A stretch of 64,000 nt of DNA from Myxococcus landrumus. GTDB taxonomy: Bacteria; Myxococcota; Myxococcia; Myxococcales; Myxococcaceae. The notes beneath the pieces are model-generated. The model ran no database searches. It worked only from the letters and a program-made list of their open reading frames with translations, and was not told the origin of the DNA. The DNA lies in the NCBI RefSeq assembly GCF_017301635.1, contig NZ_CP071091.1, positions 8,114,501 through 8,178,500 on the forward strand. Reading direction: 5' to 3'. Position numbers and translations under genes: made by a program. Every line of letters starts with the position of its first letter. Position 1 is the first letter of the stretch. This document shows, one piece after another, positions 1-9,922 of the stretch.

Positions 1-390
1 GAAGGACAAGCCCCACAGCAGCACCGGCGCGCGAGTGCCGGGCGAGGCCCCCAGCGCCATGCCGATGCCCGCGAGCAGCAGCACCTCCACCAGCAGCGCC
101 GCGACATGCCGCCCGCGCGAGCGATGACGGGACGCATCCAGCAGCGCCGCCGCGCACACCGCGCCGAGCACGAAGGACACCAACAACTGCGCCGCGAGCA
201 CCGCGAGGTGCCGCTCTCCCTGCGCGAGCGACTCACCCAGCGCCGCCATGTTCCCGGACATGTGCGAGGTGTGCATGCCGAGCGCGACGAAGCCCGTCGC
301 ATTCACTTCACCGGCGACCGCCGCGAGCAGCAGCGAGAGCACCGTGTACGCGCGTCGATTGCTAGGAGACGATTCCGTGCTGAAGGGCAT
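1..390 (-). CDS. DUF1275 (YoaK-like) membrane protein, C-terminus cut by window edge
   Basis: Reading the minus strand from the ATG at 390 gives an open frame running off the left edge (130 codons seen). The N-terminal part contains GFVALGMHTSHMSGNMAALG, the Gly/His-rich first-helix signature I associate with DUF1275 (YoaK) proteins, followed by two hydrophobic segments (LAVLAAQLLVSFVLGAVC and a Leu/Val-rich stretch near residues 90-115). The family consists of roughly 220-residue inner-membrane proteins of unknown function, so about 90 residues are missing. The start is the first Met before the hydrophobic core, after a 13-residue polar tail. Function is unknown; the family assignment rests on the signature alone. 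Confidence 0.7.
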   Translation of the reverse strand, partial: MPFSTESSPSNRRAYTVLSLLLAAVAGEVNATGFVALGMHTSHMSGNMAALGESLAQGERHLAVLAAQLLVSFVLGAVCAAALLDASRHRSRGRHVAALLVEVLLLAGIGMALGASPGTRAPVLLWGLSF

Positions 391-487
391 TGCGGGCGCA
401 CCCTGTCGCCAGGGAGCAACGCTAGCACCGCGAACCCGGAGGGGGCGGCCGGTGTACGCGCTCACCCCCCAGCCAGGTGGACGGGCT

Positions 488-832
488 TCAGCCCGGCGGC
501 CACATGAGCGGACGGCCCGCGAGCAGGTGCAGGTGGATGTGGAACACCGTCTGGCCCGCGTCCCGGTTCGTGTTCATCACCACCCGGTAACCATTCGAGT
601 CATGGCCCCGCTGCTGGGCCAGCTTCGCCGCCGCCGTGAAGAGGTGGCCCACCGTCGCCTCGTCCGCCGCCGTGACGTCGTTCACCGTCGCGATGTGCTT
701 GCGAGGGATGAACAGCACGTGGGTGGGCGCCTGGGGGTTGATGTCCTCGAACGCCAGGCAGGTGTCATCCTGGTAGACCACTTTGGCCGGGATTTGGCCG
801 TCTCGAATCTTGCAAAAGAGGCAATCGGACAT
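488..832 (-). CDS. HIT family nucleotide hydrolase (HinT-like)
   Basis: A 114-residue cytosolic protein. HIT proteins hydrolyse nucleoside phosphoramidates or related phosphoanhydrides through a covalent nucleotidyl-His. The C-terminal triad HIHLH (residues 98-102) is intact and followed by LLAGRP, the usual HinT ending. The N-terminus MSDCLFCKI has the CxxC pair that binds zinc in many bacterial HinT proteins. NPQAPTHVLFIPRKHI is the conserved nucleotide-pocket strand. The start at 832 is chosen because the family begins with this short M-x-x-C-x-x-C segment; the frame is open 17 codons further upstream. It is a monocistronic gene between a membrane protein and hprK. Confidence 0.93.
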   Translation of the reverse strand: MSDCLFCKIRDGQIPAKVVYQDDTCLAFEDINPQAPTHVLFIPRKHIATVNDVTAADEATVGHLFTAAAKLAQQRGHDSNGYRVVMNTNRDAGQTVFHIHLHLLAGRPLMWPPG

Positions 833-1023
833 GGGGCCGGGGCTTAGCAACGCGCGAGGCGGCGGGAAATCCCCACCGGGCACATTGTTGAGGAGCCAAG
901 GGACTGTCCGGGAGCGGACGGGGCGGCGCTTGGGTGGGAAAGCGGGGGTGGAGGTGGGGGACGCCGTGCCGGGTGTGCACTTCGACTCAAACGCCCCTAC
1001 CGGTGATATTCCAGGCCCCGACG

Positions 1024-1985
<962 letters not shown>

Positions 1986-1989
<4 letters not shown>

Positions 1990-2849
1990 CCGCGCCCGCG
2001 AAACAGTTGGTCGTCATCACCGGCATGTCCGGCTCCGGCAAGTCCACCGCCATCCGGGCGTTGGAGGACTCGGGGTTCTTCTGCATCGACAACCTGCCGG
2101 TGGTGCTGTTGCCCAAGCTCACGGAGCTGGCGGGCGGAGGCCACATCGAGCGCATGGCGTTGGTGGTGGACGCGCGCGAGGGTGTCTTCCTCAAGGAAGC
2201 GCCGCGCATCCTCGACGAGGTCCGCCGCGCCGGGCACCACGTGGAGGTGCTGTTCCTCGACTCCAGCGATGACAGCCTCATCCGCCGCTTCAGCGAGACG
2301 CGCCGCCGCCACCCGCTGGCGCCCACGGGCACCGTCGCGGACGGCATCCAGGCGGAGCGCGCGGCGCTGAGGGATTTGCGCGAAATCGCCGACCAGGTCA
2401 TCGACTCGTCGGTGCTGAACGTCCACGACTTGAAGCGCATGGTGCAGGCGCGCTTCAGCCCGGAGCCCGCCAAGGGCCCCAGTCTGTCGGTGATGTCGTT
2501 CGGCTACCGGTACGGCGTGCCGCCGCAGGCGGACCTGGTGCTGGACGTGCGCTTCCTGCCCAACCCGTACTTCGTCCCGGACATGAAGGGGCTGACGGGC
2601 AAGGTCCCCAAGGTCTCCGCCTACGTGCTGGACCGCGAGGAGACGCAGCAGTTCCTCGAGAAGGTGGAGGACCTCTGCCGCTTCCTCTTCCCGCGCTACC
2701 AGAAGGAGGGGAAGGCGTACCTCACGGTGGCGCTGGGGTGCACGGGAGGCAAGCACCGCTCGGTGGCCATCGCCGCGGAGCTCACCCGGAGACTGAGCGA
2801 CGAGAACACCCGCGTTCAGCTTTGGGACCGGGACATCGAGAAGGAATAG
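1986..2849 (+). CDS. rapZ: RapZ/YvcJ-type P-loop nucleotide-binding protein
   Basis: A 287-residue protein of the RapZ (YvcJ) family. In E. coli RapZ is an RNase E adaptor controlling GlmS synthesis through small RNAs; in other bacteria the role is less clear. The Walker A motif GMSGSGKST lies at residues 13-21, and the family motif CTGGKHRS at about 252-259, where the C-terminal RNA/metabolite-binding domain ends. The start is the GTG overlapping the hprK stop codon (GTGA). An in-frame ATG far upstream is ignored because it lies inside hprK. The gene continues into mntP after a 12-base gap. Confidence 0.95.
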
Positions 2850-2861
2850 CAGGAGACGGAC

Positions 2862-3413
2862 ATGATGCTGCTTCTTCTCGCGCTCGGGGTGGCGATGGAC
2901 GCCACCGCGGTGTCGGGCGGCATGGCCATTCGAGGGGCCCGGCCGCCGGACATCTTCAAGCTGGCGCTCACCTTCGGCGTGTTCCAGTTCGGCATGTCGC
3001 TGGGCGGCGCGCTGGGTGGCAAGGCCATCCTCACGCACTTCGCGGCCATCGACCATTGGATTGCCTTTGGCCTGCTCGCGCTGGTGGGCGGGCACATGAT
3101 TTGGGAGGCGTTCTCCCATGACGAGGAGGAGCGCGCCGCGGCCCCCGTCGGCATCCGGCTGCCCATGTTGCTGACGTTGGGCGTGGCCACGAGCATCGAC
3201 GCGCTCGCGGTGGGCGTGACGTTGCCCGCGCTGGACCTGGGCATCTTCTATTCGACGGGGCTCATCGGCGTGATGACCTTCGTGCTGAGCGTCCTGGGCG
3301 CGTGGGCCGGCAAGCGGCTGGGTGAGCGCTTCGGCACCGGCATCGAAATCCTGGGTGGCCTGGTGCTCATCGGTATCGGCACCAAGACACTCGTGGAGCA
3401 TCTGTCCGCCTGA
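2862..3413 (+). CDS. mntP: MntP-like manganese efflux pump
   Basis: A 183-residue inner-membrane protein of about six helices with the internal duplication typical of MntP (DUF204). Each half carries the conserved acidic motif: AMDATAVSGG near residues 11-20 and TSIDALAVG in the second half. MntP exports Mn(II). AGGAG sits about seven bases before the start at 2862. A second ATG follows immediately at 2865. It lies 12 bases after rapZ and may share its transcript. I looked for a manganese riboswitch upstream, but the spacing leaves no room for one. Confidence 0.9.
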   Translation: MMLLLLALGVAMDATAVSGGMAIRGARPPDIFKLALTFGVFQFGMSLGGALGGKAILTHFAAIDHWIAFGLLALVGGHMIWEAFSHDEEERAAAPVGIRLPMLLTLGVATSIDALAVGVTLPALDLGIFYSTGLIGVMTFVLSVLGAWAGKRLGERFGTGIEILGGLVLIGIGTKTLVEHLSA

Positions 3414-3462
3414 GGTTTCCAGCGGGGCCTCGGGTGGGGCACAGTGGCCGCTTGGAGGCTTC

Positions 3463-4989
3463 ATGTCCCTGTCGCGCTCGCGGCACTTCCACGTGGCCAT
3501 TGTCGGCGGTGGGTTCGGAGGCCTGGGCACGGCCATCCGGCTCAAGCAGGAGGGCGTGGAGGACTTCGTCCTCTTCGAGCGGAGCGCGGAGCTCGGCGGC
3601 GTCTGGCGCGACAACGACTATCCCGGGTGCGCGTGTGACGTCCCCTCGCACCTGTACTCGTTCTCCTTCGCGCCGAATCCGAACTGGTCCCGCGTGTACT
3701 CGCCCCGGTCGGAGATTCAGGCCTATCTGCGCGACTGCGCGACGCGGTTCGGAGTGCTCGGGCACGTCCGCCTGAAGCACACCGTCGAGGACGCGCGCTG
3801 GGAGGACTCCGAGCAGCGCTGGCATCTGCGGACGTCGGAGGGGCCCTTCACCGCGGACGTCCTCGTCCTCGCGGCGGGAGCGTTCGATGTGCCCGCGTTG
3901 CCGGAGGTGGCGGGGCTGGAGCGCTTCCGCGGCAAGGTGATGCACTCGTCGCGGTGGGACCATGACTACTCGCTGACGGGCCGCACGGTGGCGGTGGTGG
4001 GCACGGGCGCGTCGGCCGTCCAGTTCGTTCCGGCCATCCAGTCGCAGGTGGAGAAGCTGGTGCTATTCCAGCGCACGCCGCCGTGGGTGCTGCCGCGCAA
4101 TGACCGCCCCATCGCGGGGTGGACGCGCTGGCTGTACTCGCGGGTGCCCGGGGTGCGGTGGCTGATGCGCGCGGCGCTCTACCTGAAGCGGGAGCTGTCC
4201 GCGCTCGCGTTCATGTACCCGTGGATCATCCGGCTGGCGCAGTACGAGGCGCGCAGGCACCTGGCGCGGTCCGTTCCGGATGAGGCGCTGCGCGCGAAGC
4301 TGCGGCCTGACTACGTCATGGGCTGCAAGCGCGTGCTCATCTCGGACGACTACCTGCCCGCGCTGACGCGCCCCAACGTGGAGGTCGTCGCCGAGGCGCT
4401 CCAGGAGGTGCGGGAGCACTCCGTCGTCACCACGTCCGGCGCGGAGTACGCGGTGGACACGCTCATCCTGGGCACGGGCTTCCGGGTGACGGAGCCGGCG
4501 TTCGCGCGGTGCATCCGAGGGCGGGGTGGCCGCACGCTGGAAGAGGCGTGGGAGGGCACGATGAAGGCGCACCTGGGGACGTCGGTGAGCGGCTTCCCCA
4601 ACTTCTTCATGGTGCTGGGGCCCAACACGGGGCTGGGACACACGACGGTGCTCCTGATGATGGAGAGCCAGGTGGAGCACGTGCTGAACGCGCTGCGCTA
4701 CCTGGAGGGCCGAGGGCTCGCGGCGGTGGAGCCGACGCCGGATGCGCAGGAGGCGTTCGTGCGGGAAGTGGATGCCCGGATGGCGCGCACGGTGTGGCTG
4801 AGGGGTGGGTGCAAGAGCTGGTACCTGGATGCCACGGGGCGCAACTCGACGCTGTGGCCGGGGTTCACCTTCGCGTTCAAGCACCGCGTCTCCGCGTTCG
4901 AGCCGTCGGAGTACGTCGCCATCGAGCGGCACGGACGCTCGCGAGGACGCGCGGTGGACGTGCGGCCGCGGGCTCTGGCGCGCGGATGA
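3463..4989 (+). CDS. Baeyer-Villiger-type flavin monooxygenase
   Basis: A 508-residue FAD/NADPH oxygenase that would insert one oxygen atom next to a ketone or hydroxylate an activated substrate. The FAD fold is GGGFGGLG near residues 10-17. The Baeyer-Villiger fingerprint FxGxxxHxxxWD is met exactly (FRGKVMHSSRWD) and is followed by the NADPH fold VVGTGASA. The C-terminal GPNTGLGHTTVLLMMESQ is typical of the class. Start 3463 follows GGAGG. An SDR gene starts 25 bases after its stop, an arrangement that resembles monooxygenase/SDR pairs such as MymA-SadH of mycobacteria. The substrate cannot be told from sequence. Confidence 0.9.
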   Translation: MSLSRSRHFHVAIVGGGFGGLGTAIRLKQEGVEDFVLFERSAELGGVWRDNDYPGCACDVPSHLYSFSFAPNPNWSRVYSPRSEIQAYLRDCATRFGVLGHVRLKHTVEDARWEDSEQRWHLRTSEGPFTADVLVLAAGAFDVPALPEVAGLERFRGKVMHSSRWDHDYSLTGRTVAVVGTGASAVQFVPAIQSQVEKLVLFQRTPPWVLPRNDRPIAGWTRWLYSRVPGVRWLMRAALYLKRELSALAFMYPWIIRLAQYEARRHLARSVPDEALRAKLRPDYVMGCKRVLISDDYLPALTRPNVEVVAEALQEVREHSVVTTSGAEYAVDTLILGTGFRVTEPAFARCIRGRGGRTLEEAWEGTMKAHLGTSVSGFPNFFMVLGPNTGLGHTTVLLMMESQVEHVLNALRYLEGRGLAAVEPTPDAQEAFVREVDARMARTVWLRGGCKSWYLDATGRNSTLWPGFTFAFKHRVSAFEPSEYVAIERHGRSRGRAVDVRPRALARG

Positions 4990-5014
4990 CGTGGTGTGCG
5001 AAACGGAGCCAACG

Positions 5015-5875
5015 ATGAAGACGGTGAAAGACAAGGTCGCGGCGATTACGGGCGCGGGCTCGGGCATCGGTCGCGCGACCGCGGTGTTGTTGGCGAGCAA
5101 GGGCTGTCACGTCGCGCTGTCCGACGTGAACATGAGCGGGCTGGGCGAGACGGAGGCGCTGTGCCGTGCGAAGGGCGTGCGTGTCCGGGTGGACCGGGTG
5201 GACGTCGCGAAGCGCGAGCAGGTGCACACCTGGGCGGACGAGGTGGCGCGCGAGTTCGGCACGGTCCACGTCATCATCAACAACGCGGGCGTGGCGCTGG
5301 GTGCCACCATCGAAGACACCCGGTATGAGGACTTCGAGTGGTTGATGAACATCAACTTCTGGGGCGTGGTGTACGGGACGAAGGCCTTCCTGCCGCACCT
5401 CAAGGCGGCGGGGGAGGGACACGTCGTCAACGTCTCCAGCGTGTTCGGGCTGATTGGGGTGCCGACGCAGGCGGCGTACAACTCGGCGAAGTTCGCGGTG
5501 AAGGGCTTCACGGAGGCGCTGCGGCAGGAGCTGGAGGTGGAGTCCGACGCCATCGGCGTCACGTGTGTCCATCCCGGAGGCATCAAGACGAACATCGCGC
5601 GCAACGCACGGGTGACGATGCGGCCGGGGTGGACGGATGAGCGCTCGTCGAAGGACTTCGAGAAGGCGTTCGCCACCACGCCCGAGCAGGCCGCGGAGGA
5701 CATCCTCGCCGCGATTCACAAGAACCGGCGCCGCCAGCTCATCGGCACGGATGCCGTCTTCATCGACCTGCTGCAACGCCTGTTGCCCACGCTCTACCAG
5801 CGCCTGTTGATTGCGGGGATGAAGCGGCGGCGGAGGAAGATGCTGGCCGCCGCGCCCTCCAGCGGCTCCGCGTGA
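5015..5875 (+). CDS. Short-chain dehydrogenase/reductase (SDR)
   Basis: A 286-residue classical SDR. The cofactor motif TGAGSGIG lies at about residues 12-19, NNAG at about 90-93, the catalytic Ser in NVSSVFGLIG and the YxxxK motif in YNSAK. The Arg/Asp pattern after the second strand does not clearly choose between NAD and NADP. It lies 25 bases after the monooxygenase gene on the same strand. A plausible joint role is interconversion of an alcohol and ketone on either side of the monooxygenase step. The C-terminal tail (RLLPTLYQRLLIAGMKRRRRK) is basic and amphipathic, suggesting membrane association. Confidence 0.92.
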   Translation: MKTVKDKVAAITGAGSGIGRATAVLLASKGCHVALSDVNMSGLGETEALCRAKGVRVRVDRVDVAKREQVHTWADEVAREFGTVHVIINNAGVALGATIEDTRYEDFEWLMNINFWGVVYGTKAFLPHLKAAGEGHVVNVSSVFGLIGVPTQAAYNSAKFAVKGFTEALRQELEVESDAIGVTCVHPGGIKTNIARNARVTMRPGWTDERSSKDFEKAFATTPEQAAEDILAAIHKNRRRQLIGTDAVFIDLLQRLLPTLYQRLLIAGMKRRRRKMLAAAPSSGSA

Positions 5876-5974
5876 GGGACTGACCGCGCTTCGAGCCGAG
5901 CCATGCTGGGGCTCCGCCGTGCAAAAACACGCACTATCGGAATCAACGCACGGGCCCACGGTTGCCGAGGACAC

Positions 5975-6637
5975 ATGCAAGAGCTTGATCGCCGTTCCGT
6001 CTTGTGGGGGCTGGGGGCTTGTGTGGCGGGTGGGGTGGGGTGCTCGTTGGCGACGACCCCGGCCGAGGCCAGTGGTGACACGACAACGCCCCGTGTCAGG
6101 GCCAACCTCTACGCCTGTGAAGGCTGTGAGGCCATCCTGGAGCGGGAGCACTCGAAGCTCTCCGCCACGGTGCAGTTGGCCAACAGCGCCGAGCCCGGCG
6201 AGCGGCTGCGTCTGACGGGCAAGGTCCTGAGCGCGGAGGGGCGCAAGCCCGCCGCCGGGGTCGTCATTTACGCGCACCACACCAACGCCGCGGGGCTCTA
6301 CGCGAACGGGAGCGATGAGTCCGAGTGGAGCCGCCGGCACGGCCGCCTGCGAGGATGGGCCAGGACGGGCGCGGATGGCGTCTACACCTTCGACACCATC
6401 AAGCCCGCGCCCTATCCCAACGACACGCTCCCGGCGCACATCCACCTGGTCATCCAGGAGCCCGGTCGCCGCGCGTACTACCTCGACGACGTCGTCTTCG
6501 ACGGCGAGTTCGGGGTGACGCCGAAGTACCGCGCCAGCCAGGAGTTCCGAGGCGGAAGCGGCATCATCCGACTGGAGCGGACCGCCGAGGGCGTGTGGCT
6601 CGCGAAGCGCGACATCGTCCTGGAGCGTCACCCCTGA
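5975..6637 (+). CDS. Intradiol ring-cleavage dioxygenase, exported
   Basis: A 220-residue protein of the protocatechuate 3,4-dioxygenase/catechol 1,2-dioxygenase beta-sandwich fold, which opens catechols between the two hydroxyls using non-haem Fe(III). All four iron ligands appear in order: Tyr in GLYANG, Tyr in KPAPYPND, and two His in LPAHIHLV. The N-terminus MQELDRRSVLWGLGACVAGGVGC has a twin-arginine-like RR followed by a hydrophobic stretch and a possible lipobox Cys, so the protein is probably exported. Start 5975 was chosen for that signal; an upstream ATG at 5903 would bury it. Its stop overlaps the stem of a terminator shared with the convergent TonB receptor gene. The substrate is unknown; single-subunit exported homologues may act on aromatic polymers or pigments. 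Confidence 0.85.
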   Translation: MQELDRRSVLWGLGACVAGGVGCSLATTPAEASGDTTTPRVRANLYACEGCEAILEREHSKLSATVQLANSAEPGERLRLTGKVLSAEGRKPAAGVVIYAHHTNAAGLYANGSDESEWSRRHGRLRGWARTGADGVYTFDTIKPAPYPNDTLPAHIHLVIQEPGRRAYYLDDVVFDGEFGVTPKYRASQEFRGGSGIIRLERTAEGVWLAKRDIVLERHP

Positions 6638-6650
6638 GCGACGGGGTGGC
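6627..6650. terminator. Bidirectional terminator hairpin
   Basis: GTCACCCC and GGGGTGGC can form an 8-bp stem (one G-U pair) around an 8-base loop. The hairpin overlaps the stop codon of the dioxygenase gene and touches the stop of the convergent TonB receptor gene. There is no T-run, as is common in very GC-rich genomes. Confidence 0.45.
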
Positions 6651-8707
6651 TACGGCTGCTCCATCATCCCCGGGTCGAACAGGTACGTGAGCTTGACGAG
6701 GAACTCGCGCGAGAACACGGGCATGGGCGCGTGTCCGCCGTTGTACGGCTGCGCGATTCGGAAGTTCGTGCCGAGGAGGTTGTACACGCCCGCGCCAATC
6801 TCCAGCCCCTGCGTCCCCACGTTCTCCGCGCGCACGTAGAGGTTGAGCAGCAGTTGCGTGGGGAGCTCCTCCACGGGTGAGTTGCCCCGCTCGTCCGCGA
6901 CGTCCACGGCGAAGCGCCTTCCCACCAGCACCGCGGTGGGGTTCACCGACAGCCACGGCATCACCTTCACGCTGCCGGACAGCGAGGCCTTGTGCGTGGG
7001 CATCCCCGTGAAGGCATTCGAGTGCCCCGGCACCTGGTAGTCCTCCACGTCATTGCGGCCCGACGGCGCATAGAACGAGTAGCTCAGCGCCGCGCGGCCC
7101 CAGCTCCCCTTGATGTGGTAGTCCAGCTCGATGCCCCGGCTGCCCAGCCGTCCCAGGTTCCGGTACACCTCCTCGTTCGCCACCGCGTCGTACGAGTAGA
7201 TGATGGGGTCGGACACGCCCACGTCGAACGCGTTGGCGCTCAGCGCATGGTTGTCGCCGAAGCGCAGCGTGCCCTCCAACTCGTAAACCGTGGTGCGCTC
7301 GGGCCGCACGTCGGCGCCCAGGCTGATGTTCTCGATGCCCGGTGCGCGGAACGCGCGGCTGAACAACGCCTTGGCGCTGAACGGGCCGAACGCGCGCAGG
7401 AGCACCAGCCGGGGGACGAAGGAGCTGCCGAAGTCGCTGTGATTCTCATACCGCGCGCCCGCCACCACCGTGGCGATGGGGTTCTCCGAGAACGCCTCCA
7501 CGAAGCCCGCGACGTTCAGGTACGAGACGCTCAGCGTCCCATCCTCGCCGAAGGGCGTCTGGAGGCCCACGTTCGCGGGGCCCTTGAGCTTGCCCTGGTC
7601 CGACGCCACGTCCACGCCGCCGGTGAGCTGCAGGTAGTCCAGCGCCGCCCACCGCGCCATCGTCCGGCCGCGCAGCCGCATCACCTGCTTCTCGTAATAG
7701 AACTCCGAGCCCCGGTCCGCGTCGCGGAACGGCTCCGCGATGGTGAGGTTGAAGCGCGGGATGATTTCCAGCCGCTCGCTGGGGCGGAAGCGGTTGCTCA
7801 GCTCCGCGTGGAAGGACTCGAAGTCGCTGGCCGACGGCGTCTCCAGCACCTCGTCGAAGGCGATGATGGCCGACGTGGCGTAGCGCTGGTACAGCACGCT
7901 GAGCTGCAAGTCCTTGTAGCCCACGCCCGCCTGCACCGTCGTCGGGTTCAGCCGCGTGTTGCCGCCCATCTCCGCGGTGTTGCCGAAGAAGTCGCGGAAC
8001 TCCGCGTCGCCGCGCTGGCCCTGTCCCATCGACGCGGACGCGAAGACGCTCAGGCCCGGCGCGGACTCGAAGACCTTGCGGCCCGACAGCGTCAGCCCGC
8101 GCCTCCCGTACGACTTCGCGAGCTGTCCATACGTGCCGGACACCATCAGGTCCGTGCTGCCCTGCACCCCGCGCGTAATCACGTTGATGACGGCCAGCTC
8201 CGCGTTGCCGCCGTAGATGACCGAGCCCGGACCGCGCACCACCTCGATGCGCTCAATCAGCTCGACGGGCAGCTCGTTGCCCAGCTGCATCGTCGAGTAG
8301 AGCTGCTCGTTGAGCTCCTTGCCGTCCACCACGAGCAGCACCTTGCCCTCGTAACCCCACAGCCCCCGGAAGCCCGGCCCCACCGCGCCCTGGGTGTCCA
8401 CGCCGAAGAAGAAACCCGGTATCTGGAGCAACACATCCATCAAATCCCGGGCGCCGGAGTTGCGAATCTCCTCGCCCGTCATGGACGTCACCACGGCGGG
8501 TGAGTCGCGCAGCTTGGTGATGGCGAACGAGGCCACCTGGCTGTGCACCTCCGACTCACCGTCGAGCGGCAGCTCCTCCTGCGCCACGGTGTTGGCGGGC
8601 TCGGCGGGAGGGGGCTCGGTGGGCTCCGACTCCCATTGCGCCAGGGCGGAGGGACCGCACAACAGCAGCAGCAGCGACGACAGTCGGGGCCAGTGACGGC
8701 GGGACAT
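6650..8707 (-). CDS. TonB-dependent outer-membrane receptor
   Basis: A 685-residue receptor. The signal peptide MSRRHWPRLSSLLLLLCGPSALAQ ends at an Ala-x-Ala site. The plug domain shows EEIRNSGARDLMDVLLQIPG, LLVVDGKELNEQ and IERIEVVRGPGSVIYGGNA, the typical plug motifs. The remainder is beta-strand rich and ends in an aromatic-containing terminal strand (EFLVKLTYLF), as for outer-membrane barrels. Start 8707 is chosen for the signal peptide. The substrate is not evident. It lies 83 bases downstream of the PEGA protein gene and may share its transcript. It is convergent with the dioxygenase gene. Confidence 0.92.
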   Translation of the reverse strand: MSRRHWPRLSSLLLLLCGPSALAQWESEPTEPPPAEPANTVAQEELPLDGESEVHSQVASFAITKLRDSPAVVTSMTGEEIRNSGARDLMDVLLQIPGFFFGVDTQGAVGPGFRGLWGYEGKVLLVVDGKELNEQLYSTMQLGNELPVELIERIEVVRGPGSVIYGGNAELAVINVITRGVQGSTDLMVSGTYGQLAKSYGRRGLTLSGRKVFESAPGLSVFASASMGQGQRGDAEFRDFFGNTAEMGGNTRLNPTTVQAGVGYKDLQLSVLYQRYATSAIIAFDEVLETPSASDFESFHAELSNRFRPSERLEIIPRFNLTIAEPFRDADRGSEFYYEKQVMRLRGRTMARWAALDYLQLTGGVDVASDQGKLKGPANVGLQTPFGEDGTLSVSYLNVAGFVEAFSENPIATVVAGARYENHSDFGSSFVPRLVLLRAFGPFSAKALFSRAFRAPGIENISLGADVRPERTTVYELEGTLRFGDNHALSANAFDVGVSDPIIYSYDAVANEEVYRNLGRLGSRGIELDYHIKGSWGRAALSYSFYAPSGRNDVEDYQVPGHSNAFTGMPTHKASLSGSVKVMPWLSVNPTAVLVGRRFAVDVADERGNSPVEELPTQLLLNLYVRAENVGTQGLEIGAGVYNLLGTNFRIAQPYNGGHAPMPVFSREFLVKLTYLFDPGMMEQP

Positions 8708-8790
8708 GGGGACCTCTGGGCAAAGACGGGGCGTGGGCGTCGAAGGCCCTCGTCGGAACAAGTGCTGGGGGGCGACGCGCGGTGACGAGC

Positions 8791-9867
8791 TCAGCGCACC
8801 CGGACGGCGGTGCGGCGACCCGGCTCGACCTCGACACTCAGGCGGCGCTTCACTTCGCCGTTCACCCGAACCTCCACGCGAGCCGGACCCGCGGGAAGGT
8901 TCTGGGCGACGAGCGGCGGAAATCCATAGGGCCGGTTGTTGACCCAGACCTCGCCGTAGAGAGACGGCGAGCTGATGTCGAGCTCGCCTCGCCCCGTCGC
9001 CGCCACCTTCGCGGCCACGGGCGTCTCCGTGTGCGCGGGCGTGGGGGCCGGCTCCGGAGTGGCGACGGGAGGCGCGGGAGGCGGCACGGCGGTGGCCGCG
9101 GGCGAGGTGGGCGCCGTGGGCCGCGTGGCCACCGCGGGCGGCGGAGACAAGAGGTCGCTCACGTCGCGGTTGATGGAGCGCACGCTGTCCTCACCCAGCT
9201 CCACCGACTCCTCCACCAGCTTGCGGTCTCCCTGCACCAGCGCCACCCGGTACGTCCCCGCGCGCAGGGGCAGCCGCGCGGGCGTCATGTCCACGGCCTT
9301 GCCATCCACCTGGACCACGAGCCCCGGGGGCGTGGACGTCACGAGCAGCAGGCCCCCTCGGGCCTCCTCCGGCAGCGCGGCGGGCTCTTCCTTGGGCGCC
9401 TGCACGCGGGCGGCGGCGACTCGCGCGGCGCGCGTCCGCAGCGAGGCTCGCTGCGGGGGCTCCCGCGAGGGCTTGGCTTGGTCGGCGCGGGCCGTCCGGC
9501 TCCGCTCGCGCGACTGGAGGTCGGTGGCGATGCGCAGCAGGTCCACCAGGTCTCCGCCCGGCGCCTTGCGCAGGCTCAGCGCTTCGGTGAACTCGCTGAC
9601 CGCGGTGTCGTAGTCGCGGTCCTCCAGGGCGGCGAGCCCGGCGGCGCGGCGGGCTCGGGACAAGCCCTCGTTGGGGTCCTCCACGGCGGGCGCTGCGGGG
9701 GGCTGCTGGACGACGGCGGGCGGGGCCTGGACCTCCGTGGCGGGCAGGGGCGCCGTCGCGGAAGGCACGGGCGCCACCGCGCGCCGCTTGCGCACCACGA
9801 CGTACGCCATGGCGTTGAGCGCGAGGGTTCCGACGACGATGACGGCAATCCAGGTCTTCTGTTTCAT
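8791..9867 (-). CDS. Membrane-anchored PEGA-domain protein with TPR-like segment
   Basis: A 358-residue protein. It has a single N-terminal hydrophobic anchor (residues 5-24), a Pro/Ala-rich linker, one TPR-like unit (LAALEDRDYDTAVSEFTEAL), a basic linker, a PEGA-type beta domain (LLVTSTPPGLVVQVDGKAVD) and a second Pro/Ala-rich linker. It ends in another PEGA-like repeat (LDISSPSLYGEVWVNNRPYG) closing with VEVEPGRRTAVRVR. PEGA domains are often seen in myxobacterial surface or kinase-associated proteins, but their ligand is not established. It lies 55 bases after the Ser/Thr kinase gene on the same strand, so a kinase-PEGA partnership is likely. Confidence 0.8.
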   Translation of the reverse strand: MKQKTWIAVIVVGTLALNAMAYVVVRKRRAVAPVPSATAPLPATEVQAPPAVVQQPPAAPAVEDPNEGLSRARRAAGLAALEDRDYDTAVSEFTEALSLRKAPGGDLVDLLRIATDLQSRERSRTARADQAKPSREPPQRASLRTRAARVAAARVQAPKEEPAALPEEARGGLLLVTSTPPGLVVQVDGKAVDMTPARLPLRAGTYRVALVQGDRKLVEESVELGEDSVRSINRDVSDLLSPPPAVATRPTAPTSPAATAVPPPAPPVATPEPAPTPAHTETPVAAKVAATGRGELDISSPSLYGEVWVNNRPYGFPPLVAQNLPAGPARVEVRVNGEVKRRLSVEVEPGRRTAVRVR

Positions 9868-9922
9868 CCGCTTCTCGGTCTCACCGCGCGCGCCGCGTCA
9901 GCCCAGGCGCAGGGGCCGTCAC

